A DNA stretch of 9,020 nucleotides. Source: an uncultured Oscillibacter sp. GTDB taxonomy: Bacteria; Bacillota; Clostridia; Oscillospirales; Oscillospiraceae. The position numbers were made by a program, and so were the translations under genes. Positions 1 through 5,854 of the stretch are shown one piece after another. The stretch covers positions 1-9,020 of the forward strand of contig CAJFNE010000071.1 of assembly GCA_904393855.1 (NCBI GenBank), written 5' to 3'. The notes under the pieces were generated by a model, which did not search any database, was not told the origin of the DNA, and saw only the letters and a program-made list of their open reading frames with translations. Each line of letters opens with the position of its first letter. The stretch's first letter is position 1.

Positions 1-533
1 CGGAAGCGGCCGTCGGTGGAGTCGTTCAGCCAGCCCTGGGCCGTCATCTCCGCCACGGCACCCACGGCATAGTCGGAGATGTTGGCCGCGTCCGTATAGG
101 GAAGCGTGGTGGTGGTCGCCTCAATCTGGAAAGCCCGGGCGATCATGGTCACCGCCTGCTGGCGGGTAATGCTGTCCGACGCCAGGGCCTTACCGTTGTT
201 GCCCAGATACACGCCGGCGGCGTTCAGCTTCAGGATTTCCTCCTCCCAGTAGCTTCCTACCAGGTCGGAGAATGTCTCCGCCGGTGAGATGCTCTGGAAC
301 CGCAGGAAGCGGTCCAGGATTCCAGCGAAAGCGCCCCGGGTGATGGAGTTATCCGGCCGGAAAGTTCCATCCTCATAGCCCTGGATGATGCCGTACTCCT
401 GGCTCCACTTGTTGATGGCGCTCTCCGCCCAGTGGCCCGTGGTATCCGTGAAGGCCGCCTGAGCCGGAAGTGCCATGGTCCCCACTGCAAGCGCCAGTGT
501 CAGCAGCGCCGCAGCCATCCGTTTTTTCCTCAT
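1..533 (-). CDS. SLH-domain surface protein, amino-terminal part (runs off window)
   Basis: Secreted protein that probably binds the cell wall through S-layer homology (SLH) domains, which in Firmicutes attach to pyruvylated secondary wall polymers. The ATG at 533 opens 177 codons to the window edge. Residues 1-26 form a signal peptide (basic MRKKR, hydrophobic stretch, LPAQA end). Three SLH repeats follow, at about 27-75, 88-135 and 146 to the edge. Each has the family pattern: FTDTTGHWAESAI then GYEDGTFRPDNSITR; FSDLVGSYWEEEI then LASDSITRQQA; YTDAANISDYA then GWLNDSTDGRF. The start is supported by an AAAGGAA purine run 7 bases upstream and by the signal peptide; an internal ATG at residue 6 is a less likely alternative. 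SLH domains usually come in threes, so the rest of the protein (an enzyme, an adhesin or nothing more) lies outside the window. Its own promoter and leader hairpin lie upstream at 575-651. Confidence 0.9.
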   Translation of the reverse strand, partial: MRKKRMAAALLTLALAVGTMALPAQAAFTDTTGHWAESAINKWSQEYGIIQGYEDGTFRPDNSITRGAFAGILDRFLRFQSISPAETFSDLVGSYWEEEILKLNAAGVYLGNNGKALASDSITRQQAVTMIARAFQIEATTTTLPYTDAANISDYAVGAVAEMTAQGWLNDSTDGRF

Positions 534-574
534 AATCCGCTTCCTTTCCCGCTTTTTCGACAATCTGCACCGGA

Positions 575-608
575 AAAAGGTCCCGGCGCGAGAGCGCGGG
601 GACCTTTT
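575..608 (-). terminator. Leader hairpin with U-run upstream of the SLH gene (attenuator, stabiliser or terminator)
   Basis: A 15-position stem (575-589 with 594-608) has a single G-G mismatch at 585/598 and a GAGA/TCTC loop. Read on the minus strand, the last stem bases and the next base give TTTTT, so it has the form of an intrinsic terminator. It lies downstream of the AEC permease gene, but also about 8 bases after the predicted start of the SLH transcript and before the SLH start codon. It could end AEC transcription, act as an early attenuator, or protect the SLH mRNA 5' end. The sequence does not decide between these. Confidence 0.6.
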
Positions 609-622
609 GCAATTTGGTTTAC

Positions 623-651
623 ATATTATCACAGGGCTGCTGTCCTGTCAA
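623..651 (-). promoter_or_regulatory. Promoter of the SLH gene
   Basis: On the minus strand there is a perfect -35 TTGACA (646-651). The -10 can be read as TAATAT (623-628, 17-base spacer) or GATAAT (625-630, 15-base spacer) inside TGTGATAATATG. Expected transcription start is near 616, giving a leader of about 80 bases before the SLH ATG that contains the hairpin at 575-608. The rest of the 534-760 gap shows nothing else I can support. Confidence 0.7.
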
Positions 652-760
652 TGTCCAGCACATAGAAAGCCGCTTTTTTCCAGGATTTTTGCAGGGCCGG
701 ACTCCCCGACCAGCGCAGGTGGTCCCCAAAAGCATGGAGACGCCTGCCCCGCGTCCCCCT

Positions 761-1735
761 TCAGACAAATCCCAGCAGACGCAGCAGATACAGCCAAGCG
801 GTGAACGTGAAGGCGCTGCAGAGGGTGGTCATCATCACCACGCCGGCGGAGAGGGTCCCGTCGTGGCCCATGCTGCGGGCCATGGTAAAGCTGCTGACCG
901 TGGTGGGCGAGGCCAGCATCACCAGGATGGTCACCAGCAGCTCGCCCCGGTAGCCCAGGAGGACCGCCGCCGGCAGGAACGCCGCCGCGAAGAGCACCAG
1001 CTTGAAGAGGGTGCACACCAGAGTGGGCCGCCACAGCGCCACCGCCTTCTTCAGGTCGATACTGGCACCCAGGGCCAGAAGTCCCAGCGGCGTGGAGGTG
1101 GCGCCCAGGTTGGACACCGCCTTGCCCAGCATACCGGGCATGGGGATCTCCAGCAGAGACCAGACGACCCCCGCCGCGATCGCCAGGATGATGGGATTTT
1201 TCGCGATGCCCCACAGAGCACGGCCCAAGGTCTTGCGGTCCAGGCGGCCCCCCTCCGGGGAGAGCAGCGTCAGCAGCAGCACCGCCGCCACATTGTACAG
1301 CGGCACCGAGCCGATGATGATCAGGGCCAGAGGGCCGTTATGGCCGTAGATGTTCTGCATGAGGGCGGCCCCCAGCAGCGCCTGGCTGCTGCGGTAGCCG
1401 GCCTGGATGAACTCCGCCCGCAGCGGCTTCTTCTGGGTCAGGGACGCCAGCATGGTGATCAGAATGGAGAGGGCCGTCACCATCAGGCAGAACAGCACCG
1501 CCCCGCCGTCCCAGACCTCCTGGAAGTCCGCGGTGATCAGGCTCTCAAAGATCTGGACCGGCAGGGCCAGCTGAAAGACAAAGGTATTCAGGTTGTCGGC
1601 AAACTCCGTGCTCAGCAGCCGGGTCCTCCCGTGGAGCAGATACCCCAGCACCATCAGCAGGAACACCGGCACCGTGGCATTGAGACTGAAAATCAGGTTG
1701 TCCGTATGGAATGCCTCCCCGTCAAAGCAGTCCAA
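761..1735 (-). CDS. AEC-family permease (auxin efflux carrier type)
   Basis: Integral membrane transporter of the AEC (bile/arsenite/riboflavin transporter superfamily) type. Bacterial members export or import organic anions such as malate, but the substrate cannot be read from the sequence. The 324-residue reading has about ten hydrophobic helices in two halves: the first from NATVPVFLLMVLGYLLHG to the segment around NVAAVLLLTLL, then a polar stretch (SPEGGRLDRKTL), then helices from NPIILAIAAGVVWSLLE to the end. The family's conserved amino-terminal phrase (NATVPVFLLMVLGYLL), the LALPVQIF segment, the KNPIILA segment and the LGLLALGASID segment are all present. The start is uncertain. The TTG at 1735 lacks a Shine-Dalgarno site, while GGGGAGG at 1714-1720 lies 8 bases before an in-frame ACG (1705-1703), where homologues usually begin (Met-x-Asn-Leu-like). 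A consensus promoter lies directly upstream; no operon partner. Confidence 0.85.
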   Translation of the reverse strand: MDCFDGEAFHTDNLIFSLNATVPVFLLMVLGYLLHGRTRLLSTEFADNLNTFVFQLALPVQIFESLITADFQEVWDGGAVLFCLMVTALSILITMLASLTQKKPLRAEFIQAGYRSSQALLGAALMQNIYGHNGPLALIIIGSVPLYNVAAVLLLTLLSPEGGRLDRKTLGRALWGIAKNPIILAIAAGVVWSLLEIPMPGMLGKAVSNLGATSTPLGLLALGASIDLKKAVALWRPTLVCTLFKLVLFAAAFLPAAVLLGYRGELLVTILVMLASPTTVSSFTMARSMGHDGTLSAGVVMMTTLCSAFTFTAWLYLLRLLGFV

Positions 1736-1759
1736 CCCCGGAGGGCCGTCCGGGAAAAC

Positions 1760-1788
1760 ATTATAGACAGTTTCCGCCGTTTCGTCAA
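1760..1788 (-). promoter_or_regulatory. Sigma-A promoter of the AEC permease gene
   Basis: On the minus strand, -35 TTGACG (1783-1788) and -10 TATAAT (1760-1765) are separated by exactly 17 bases. Transcription should begin near 1753. That leaves only about 18 bases before the TTG at 1735 but about 48 before the ACG at 1705, which has a good Shine-Dalgarno sequence. Confidence 0.85.
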
Positions 1789-1806
1789 GAAACCGTTAAG
1801 GCTCCG

Positions 1807-1832
1807 AAAAAAAGCGCAAGGGCCCGCCGCCC
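1807..1832 (-). terminator. Weak candidate terminator after the SEDS-like gene
   Basis: On the minus strand, just after the stop at 1843, a short GGGC/GCCC stem (1829-1832 with 1820-1823) is followed after six bases by seven Ts (1807-1813). The stem is short and not directly joined to the T-run, so efficiency is doubtful. The position, between this operon and the next promoter, is right. Confidence 0.35.
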
Positions 1833-1842
1833 CGGTTTCCGC

Positions 1843-3195
1843 TCACGCAATCTCTTTTTGCAGGGTCTGGCAGGCCGGAACACCGTCCCGCAGCAGCGTC
1901 TCCGAGCGGAAGGCCGCCAACGCCAGCCCAATGAGGGCGCAGTCCGCCACGCTGTGGAGATTCCCCGTCACCAACGGCAGCTGGGCGGTGAAAGCCACGA
2001 ACCCCAGATTCAGTGCCACCGCGAAGACGGACTGCATCGCCAGCGTCCCCACCGCCGCCAGGGCCAGCAGCTTTCCACTCTGACTTCTCTGGCAGGCGCA
2101 CCGCTGCAGCATCCACAGAAGCAGCGCCGCCAGCACCGCCAGCAGGAGCAGATAAGGAAGCCACCCCAGCTTGTAGATCATGGTGGTAGGTAGAAAGTCG
2201 TGGTTCCACTCCGGCAGCATCATCTCCGGAGGAAACTCCATACCCTGGATCGCACGGGTCTGGAGGGCAAAGCTTCCCTCCCCCACCGGCCGGGATGCCT
2301 CCAGCACCTGTCGGACCATAACGGCCTGAAAGCCCTTGCCCATCGGGTCTGTCTCCGGGTGGAGAAGAATCTCGAGACGGCTGTTCCCGGATCCGCCGAA
2401 AATCTTCCACACCAGGCCCAGGGTCAGAACGGCCCCCAGGCCGCCCACCGCCGCCAGGGCCTGCCGCCGGGGCACGGTGAACCAGTCCATCTGGATGGCC
2501 AGCGCCAGCGATAGAAAACCGACCGCCCCCAGCAGGAGCAGCCCCAGGCTGAACGGGGCCAGCATGCAGACCGCCGCCAGGGGAACCCCTCCTCCCACGG
2601 CGGCCAGCAGCCCCCGCCAGCCCTTCCCCCGGCAGTCATACAGCCACAGGGCGTAGACCGCCGGATACAGCAGGGCCACATACCGGGTGAAATAGGAGGC
2701 GTTGTTGACCCTGGGCAAAAAGCACAAACACAGCATCCCCAGCGCCACAGCCCCGATGTATACCCACTTTGCCCAGCGCAGCAGGCGGGAGACATCCAGG
2801 AAGTAGACCCCCAGCAGCACGGCGGCCCCCGCCGCTGCCGAGAGCGCGCAGCGGAACGGGTCCAGGTCCTCACCCCAGGGCGACCCCGCCCGGGTGAGGG
2901 CGTACCGCAGCCAGCCACCAAACAGCAGCAGCGCCAGCGTCAAGGCCACTAGTCCCCACTGGGGCTTTGGCCGGTGGAGCCGGTCCAGATCCGCGCCCAC
3001 GGACACCGGGTCTCCCATCTCCTCCACCGCCAGCCGTTCCGCCTCCTCCAGGGAGCAGCCCGCCTCCTGGAATTCGTTCCGCTGGTCCTCCAGGTGGGCC
3101 TCCAGCTCCCGGGACGCCGCCGGCCGGGCCCGCTTCCAGCGGATCTGGGCCGTCACCGCGTCCAGATAGTCCCGGATGTTCTCAGGTCCCGGCAC
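1843..3195 (-). CDS. HAAS/permease-prefix domain fused to a diverged FtsW/RodA (SEDS) membrane protein
   Basis: A 450-residue membrane protein. Residues 1-75 are a charged helical cytosolic domain (NIRDYLDAVTAQIRWKRARP, AASRELEAHLEDQ, LEEAERLAVEEMGDPVSVG) of the HAAS/DUF1700/permease-prefix kind often found beside PadR regulators. About ten helices follow in a SEDS layout: seven helices, then a long outer loop (about 267-335), then three. The loop and after resemble FtsW/RodA: GKGFQAVMVRQVLEASRPVG, then LPEWNHDFLPT (compare the family LPExxTDFIFA; the Asp, residue 333, matches the position essential in RodA), then GW, then MQSVFAVALNLGFV and TAQLPLVTGN. SEDS proteins are peptidoglycan glycosyltransferases; activity here is an inference because the motifs are diverged. 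GTG 3195 is chosen over the ATG at 3237 because GGAGGGAGG lies 8 bases upstream and the overlap with padR then shrinks to 14 bases. It is co-transcribed with the PadR gene. Confidence 0.75.
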   Translation of the reverse strand: MPGPENIRDYLDAVTAQIRWKRARPAASRELEAHLEDQRNEFQEAGCSLEEAERLAVEEMGDPVSVGADLDRLHRPKPQWGLVALTLALLLFGGWLRYALTRAGSPWGEDLDPFRCALSAAAGAAVLLGVYFLDVSRLLRWAKWVYIGAVALGMLCLCFLPRVNNASYFTRYVALLYPAVYALWLYDCRGKGWRGLLAAVGGGVPLAAVCMLAPFSLGLLLLGAVGFLSLALAIQMDWFTVPRRQALAAVGGLGAVLTLGLVWKIFGGSGNSRLEILLHPETDPMGKGFQAVMVRQVLEASRPVGEGSFALQTRAIQGMEFPPEMMLPEWNHDFLPTTMIYKLGWLPYLLLLAVLAALLLWMLQRCACQRSQSGKLLALAAVGTLAMQSVFAVALNLGFVAFTAQLPLVTGNLHSVADCALIGLALAAFRSETLLRDGVPACQTLQKEIA

Positions 3196-3529
3196 AGCAG
3201 GCACCTCCCTCCAGCACACGGCGCACAGCGGCGGCATAGCTGCGCCACGCCGCCTCCTTCTCCCCCAGGGCCGCTCTCCCCTGCTCCGTCAGGTGATAGT
3301 ACCGTCGGGGCTTTCCGGCGGAGGCCTCCCGCTCATAGGCGGTGACCCAGCCCCTCTCCTCCAGGGAGTGGAGTAAGGGGTACAGCGTCCCCGCCTTCAG
3401 GTGGAACGCATCCTCCGACCGCTCTTTCAGCTCACTGGTCATCTGGTAGCCGTACTTATCCCCGTCCTCCAGCAGCTTTAAAACCAGCATCGCCATGCTG
3501 CCGCTGACCAGGCTCTTATCCGCTTCCAT
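3182..3529 (-). CDS. PadR-family transcriptional regulator
   Basis: Small winged-helix DNA-binding regulator, 115 residues, a usual length for short PadR-type (PF03551) members. Residues 1-90 carry the PadR pattern: LVSGSMAMLVLKLLEDGDKYGYQM (about 7-30), then AFHLKAGTLYPLLHSLEERGWV (41-62, the recognition helix with the family's GTLYPLLHxLE phrase), then KPRRYYHLTEQGRAAL (73-88, the wing with the usual YYxLTxxG). A single carboxy-terminal helix follows (EKEAAWRSYAAAVRRVL), probably for dimerisation. The ATG at 3529 is preceded by GGGAGG at 6-base spacing; the longer reading starting at 3577 would begin inside the promoter-operator region. It is the first gene of an operon with the HAAS-SEDS protein and overlaps it by 14 bases. 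It probably represses its own operon through the inverted repeat at 3550-3593. The signal it senses is unknown. Confidence 0.92.
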   Translation of the reverse strand: MEADKSLVSGSMAMLVLKLLEDGDKYGYQMTSELKERSEDAFHLKAGTLYPLLHSLEERGWVTAYEREASAGKPRRYYHLTEQGRAALGEKEAAWRSYAAAVRRVLEGGACCAGT

Positions 3530-3549
3530 ACAGCGCCTCCCTATTATAT

Positions 3550-3593
3550 AGATTTCCGATATATTCAGCGAGACCATTATATATCGGCAATCT
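3550..3593. promoter_or_regulatory. Inverted-repeat operator of the PadR operon
   Basis: Two 14-base arms match as an inverted repeat at 13 of 14 positions (AGATTTCCGATATA at 3550-3563; TATATCGGCAATCT at 3580-3593), 16 bases apart. The far arm covers the promoter spacer and the edge of the -10 box; the near arm lies in the untranslated leader just past the predicted transcription start. A dimeric repressor bound here would block RNA polymerase, so PadR autorepression is the simplest reading. The arms differ from the ATGT-N8-ACAT type reported for classical PadR. Confidence 0.65.
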
Positions 3594-3604
3594 ACTTATG
3601 TCAA
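3576..3604 (-). promoter_or_regulatory. Consensus sigma-A promoter of the padR operon
   Basis: On the minus strand, TTGACA (3599-3604), a 17-base spacer and TATAAT (3576-3581): a perfect consensus in all three respects. Transcription should start near 3569, about 40 bases before the PadR ATG. Such a strong promoter with an overlapping operator suggests an operon that is normally held off. It begins two bases past the U-tract of the glmS terminator. Confidence 0.9.
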
Positions 3605-3606
3605 GT

Positions 3607-3638
3607 AAAAAACCGCCCGGACCGCTTGGTCCGGGCGG
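3607..3638 (-). terminator. Intrinsic terminator of glmS
   Basis: A perfect 11-bp GC-rich stem (3613-3623 with 3628-3638, CCGCCCGGACC/GGTCCGGGCGG) with a four-base loop is followed on the minus strand by six Ts (3607-3612). It lies seven bases after the glmS stop and insulates glmS from the padR promoter. Confidence 0.95.
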
Positions 3639-3644
3639 CAAAGC

Positions 3645-5483
3645 TCATTCCACCGTCACGCTCTTGGCCAGGTTCCGGGGCTTGTCGATGTCACAGCCCC
3701 GCTGGAGGGCCACATAGTAGGCGAACAGCTGCAGGGGGATCACCCCCAGGGAGGGCTGCAGGATCGGGTGGGTGTCCGGCACCGCCACCACGGAGTCGGC
3801 GTTCTTCTCCATCCTTTCCCGGCAGGACTCCGTGGTGACAGCCAGCACCTCGGCGCCCCGGGCCTTCACCTCTACCACGTTGCTCATGGCCTTGTCGAAG
3901 AGGGCTGTGTAGAGCCCCAGGGCCACCACCAGCGTCCCCGGCTCGATGAGGGAGATGGTGCCGTGCTTCAGCTCGCCGGAGGCGTAGGCCTCCGAGTGGA
4001 TATAGCTGATCTCCTTGAGCTTCAGGGAACCCTCCATGCCCAGGGCGTAGTCCAGATTCCGGCCAATGAAGAAGATGGAGTCGTGATTGAAGTACCGGGA
4101 AGCAAAGTATTGCAGCTTCTCCACGTGCTCCAGCACCTGCCTCATCTGCTCCGGCAGGGCCTCCGCCGCCGCCAGGATGGCGTCATACTCCTCCCGCGCC
4201 ACGGTGCCTAGCAGGTCCGCCAGGTATAACCCCACCAGGTCCATGAGCACCAGCTGGGTGGAGTAGGCCTTGGTGGTGGCCACGGCGATCTCCGGCCCCG
4301 CCCAGGTGTAGAGCACGTCGTCCGCCTCCCGGGCGATGGAGCTGCCCACCACATTGACGATGGCCAGGGTCCGGCCGCCCCGGCGTTTGGCCTCCCGCAT
4401 GGCGGCCATGGTGTCCAACGTCTCGCCGGACTGGCTGATAACGATCACCAGGGTGTCCTCGTCCACCAGCGGGTCGCTGTAGCGGAACTCCGACGCCAGG
4501 CACACCTCCACCGGCCGCCGCAGCAGCCGCTCCCAGTTGTACTTGCTGATCATGCCCACGTGGTAGCTAGAGCCGCAGGCGATGATGAAGATGCGGGAGA
4601 ACCGCCGGGCCTCCTCCGCCGTCAGGTGCAGGTCGTCCAGCACCACCCGGCCCTCCCGGATGCGGGGGGAGATGGTCTTGCGGACGGCCTCGGGCTGTTC
4701 CAGGATCTCCTTGAACATGAAGTGGGGGTATCCCCCCTTCTCCGCGGCGGACACGTCCCAGTCCACCACGCTGTGAGCCTTCTCCACCGGGGACATCTCG
4801 TCGTCGAACACGTCGATGGACTCCGGCGTGATGACGGCGATCTCCCCGTCGTCCATGTAGGCCACGTCCCGGGTATACTTGATGATGGCCGTCACGTCCG
4901 AGGCGATGAAGTTTCCGTGCTCCCCATAGCCCAGAATCAGCGGGCTGTCCTTCCGGGCGGCGATCAGGGCGTTGGGATAGTCGGAGCAGATGATGCCGAA
5001 GGCATAGGAGCCCTCGATCCGCCGCAGGCAGCGGCCCACGGCCTCCAGCATGCTGCCGCACTCGTTGTAGTGGAACTCCAGCAGCTGGGCCACCACCTCC
5101 GAGTCCGTGTCGGAGACGAAAGTGACCCCTTGGCGCTGGAGGTGCTCCTTGAGCTCCAGGTAGTTCTCGATGATGCCGTTGTGGACCAGGGCGATCCGCC
5201 CGTTCTCACTGACGTGGGGGTGGGCGTTGATGTCGTTGGGCTCCCCGTGGGTAGCCCAGCGGGTGTGGCCGATGCCCAGAGTCCCCTCCAGGTCCGCACC
5301 GCCGTGGGTCATGTCCGCGAGCGCCTGCAGCCGGCCCTTGGTCTTTTTCACCTGCAGCCCCGCCGTCTCCGAGCGCACCGCGACGCCCGCGGAGTCATAG
5401 CCCCGGTACTCCATGCGTTCCAGTCCGTCCAGCAAAATGGGGGCCGCCTGCTCGCGGCCCGCGTATCCGATAATTCCGCACAT
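3645..5483 (-). CDS. glmS: Glutamine-fructose-6-phosphate aminotransferase (isomerising)
   Basis: Makes glucosamine-6-phosphate and glutamate from fructose-6-phosphate and glutamine, the first committed step of UDP-GlcNAc and peptidoglycan precursor synthesis, in the cytosol. The 612 residues match the usual length (about 600-610). Residues 1-220 are the class II glutaminase domain: Met-Cys-Gly-Ile-Ile start with the nucleophile cysteine freed by Met removal, HTRWATHG (73-80), HNG (101-103), SDTDSE (124-129). The first SIS sugar-isomerase domain (about 285-425) has CGSS (303-306), SQSGET (350-355) and ATTKA (402-406). The second (about 455-600) has EGSLKLKE (484-491) and SGELKHG. It ends with the typical DKPRNLAKSVTVE (600-612). 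The start is fixed by the catalytic cysteine; AGGAGG lies upstream at a rather long 13-base spacing. The open frame continues upstream but those residues are not part of the enzyme. Control is by the glmS ribozyme in the leader. Confidence 0.98.
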   Translation of the reverse strand: MCGIIGYAGREQAAPILLDGLERMEYRGYDSAGVAVRSETAGLQVKKTKGRLQALADMTHGGADLEGTLGIGHTRWATHGEPNDINAHPHVSENGRIALVHNGIIENYLELKEHLQRQGVTFVSDTDSEVVAQLLEFHYNECGSMLEAVGRCLRRIEGSYAFGIICSDYPNALIAARKDSPLILGYGEHGNFIASDVTAIIKYTRDVAYMDDGEIAVITPESIDVFDDEMSPVEKAHSVVDWDVSAAEKGGYPHFMFKEILEQPEAVRKTISPRIREGRVVLDDLHLTAEEARRFSRIFIIACGSSYHVGMISKYNWERLLRRPVEVCLASEFRYSDPLVDEDTLVIVISQSGETLDTMAAMREAKRRGGRTLAIVNVVGSSIAREADDVLYTWAGPEIAVATTKAYSTQLVLMDLVGLYLADLLGTVAREEYDAILAAAEALPEQMRQVLEHVEKLQYFASRYFNHDSIFFIGRNLDYALGMEGSLKLKEISYIHSEAYASGELKHGTISLIEPGTLVVALGLYTALFDKAMSNVVEVKARGAEVLAVTTESCRERMEKNADSVVAVPDTHPILQPSLGVIPLQLFAYYVALQRGCDIDKPRNLAKSVTVE

Positions 5484-5570
5484 AGGTATAAAAAATCCTC
5501 CTGAATCCATGCAATGGTATGTTTTGGGTATCAAAAGGACAAATGCGCAGTCATTTGCCGCTTTTTCCGC

Positions 5571-5719
5571 GGTCACAGCCTCTCTGTTCTGCGGTCGCCC
5601 GCATATTTGTCAGCTGTGTCACACGCCCGCGGGCGCGGAGGAGCATCCGCCGAAACCTTCGATTCTCTCCTCTCCTCGTCGTCCCGCGGCGGCGGATGCC
5701 GGCGCGGGCACATGGCGCT
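5571..5719 (-). ncRNA. glmS ribozyme/riboswitch
   Basis: Metabolite-dependent self-cleaving RNA in the glmS leader. Glucosamine-6-phosphate acts as cofactor, and the cleaved mRNA is degraded, lowering GlmS. On the minus strand the conserved parts appear in order: A|GCGCC at the cleavage site (between 5719 and 5718), a hairpin with CCCGCG/CGCGGG arms in the P1 position, GACGAGG, ATCGAA, TTTCGGCGGATG followed by CTCC, then a short GC hairpin in the P3 position. A P4-like helix follows (CACAGC with GCTGTG) enclosing a TGCGG-GCGA-CCGCA hairpin with a GNRA loop. These match the glmS ribozyme as I remember it from Bacillus, and the length (about 149 bases) and the distance to the glmS start (87 bases) are as expected. 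The peripheral helices are unusually GC-rich. The exact 3' edge is approximate. I found no convincing promoter upstream of it. Confidence 0.93.
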
Positions 5720-5854
5720 TGTGCTGGGATGACCCCAGAAGTCCTCCTTTCCCTCTGCGATTTAAAATCAATCTATGATAAAACTCCTCTGGGAGCATTA
5801 TCCACGTATGTTTTCCCGGCGGCGGCAGACGCTATCGCCGGAGGGATGCTAGCC

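Noticed and set aside
614..2083. 489-residue open frame on the plus strand
   Set aside because: It is antisense to the AEC permease gene. Its protein is dominated by Gln, His, Arg and Gly with no fold-like pattern, as expected from the complement of a GC-rich gene. The minus-strand frame has clear transporter motifs.
1796..2921. Several overlapping 100-200 residue frames within the SEDS-like gene
   Set aside because: Out-of-frame shadows with Arg/Gly/Pro-rich translations. The 450-residue frame gives membrane helices and SEDS motifs.
3541..3548. Second TATAAT-like box just before the PadR Shine-Dalgarno
   Set aside because: No -35-like hexamer at the right distance (TCGCTG there), and a start from it would leave almost no leader; it is part of the AT-rich operator surroundings.
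4560..5504. 314-residue open frame on the plus strand
   Set aside because: Antisense to glmS. Its Val/Asp/His/Leu-rich composition mirrors the GlmS codons, and there is no ribosome binding site or domain.
5484..5576. 31-residue amino-terminal extension of GlmS
   Set aside because: GlmS must start Met-Cys for its glutaminase nucleophile, so the extension would destroy activity.
5519..5854. 112-residue amino-terminal extension of the DUF421 gene
   Set aside because: This part overlaps the glmS ribozyme on the other strand, is Arg/Pro-rich, and lacks family similarity; the Shine-Dalgarno at 5840-5845 points to 5855.
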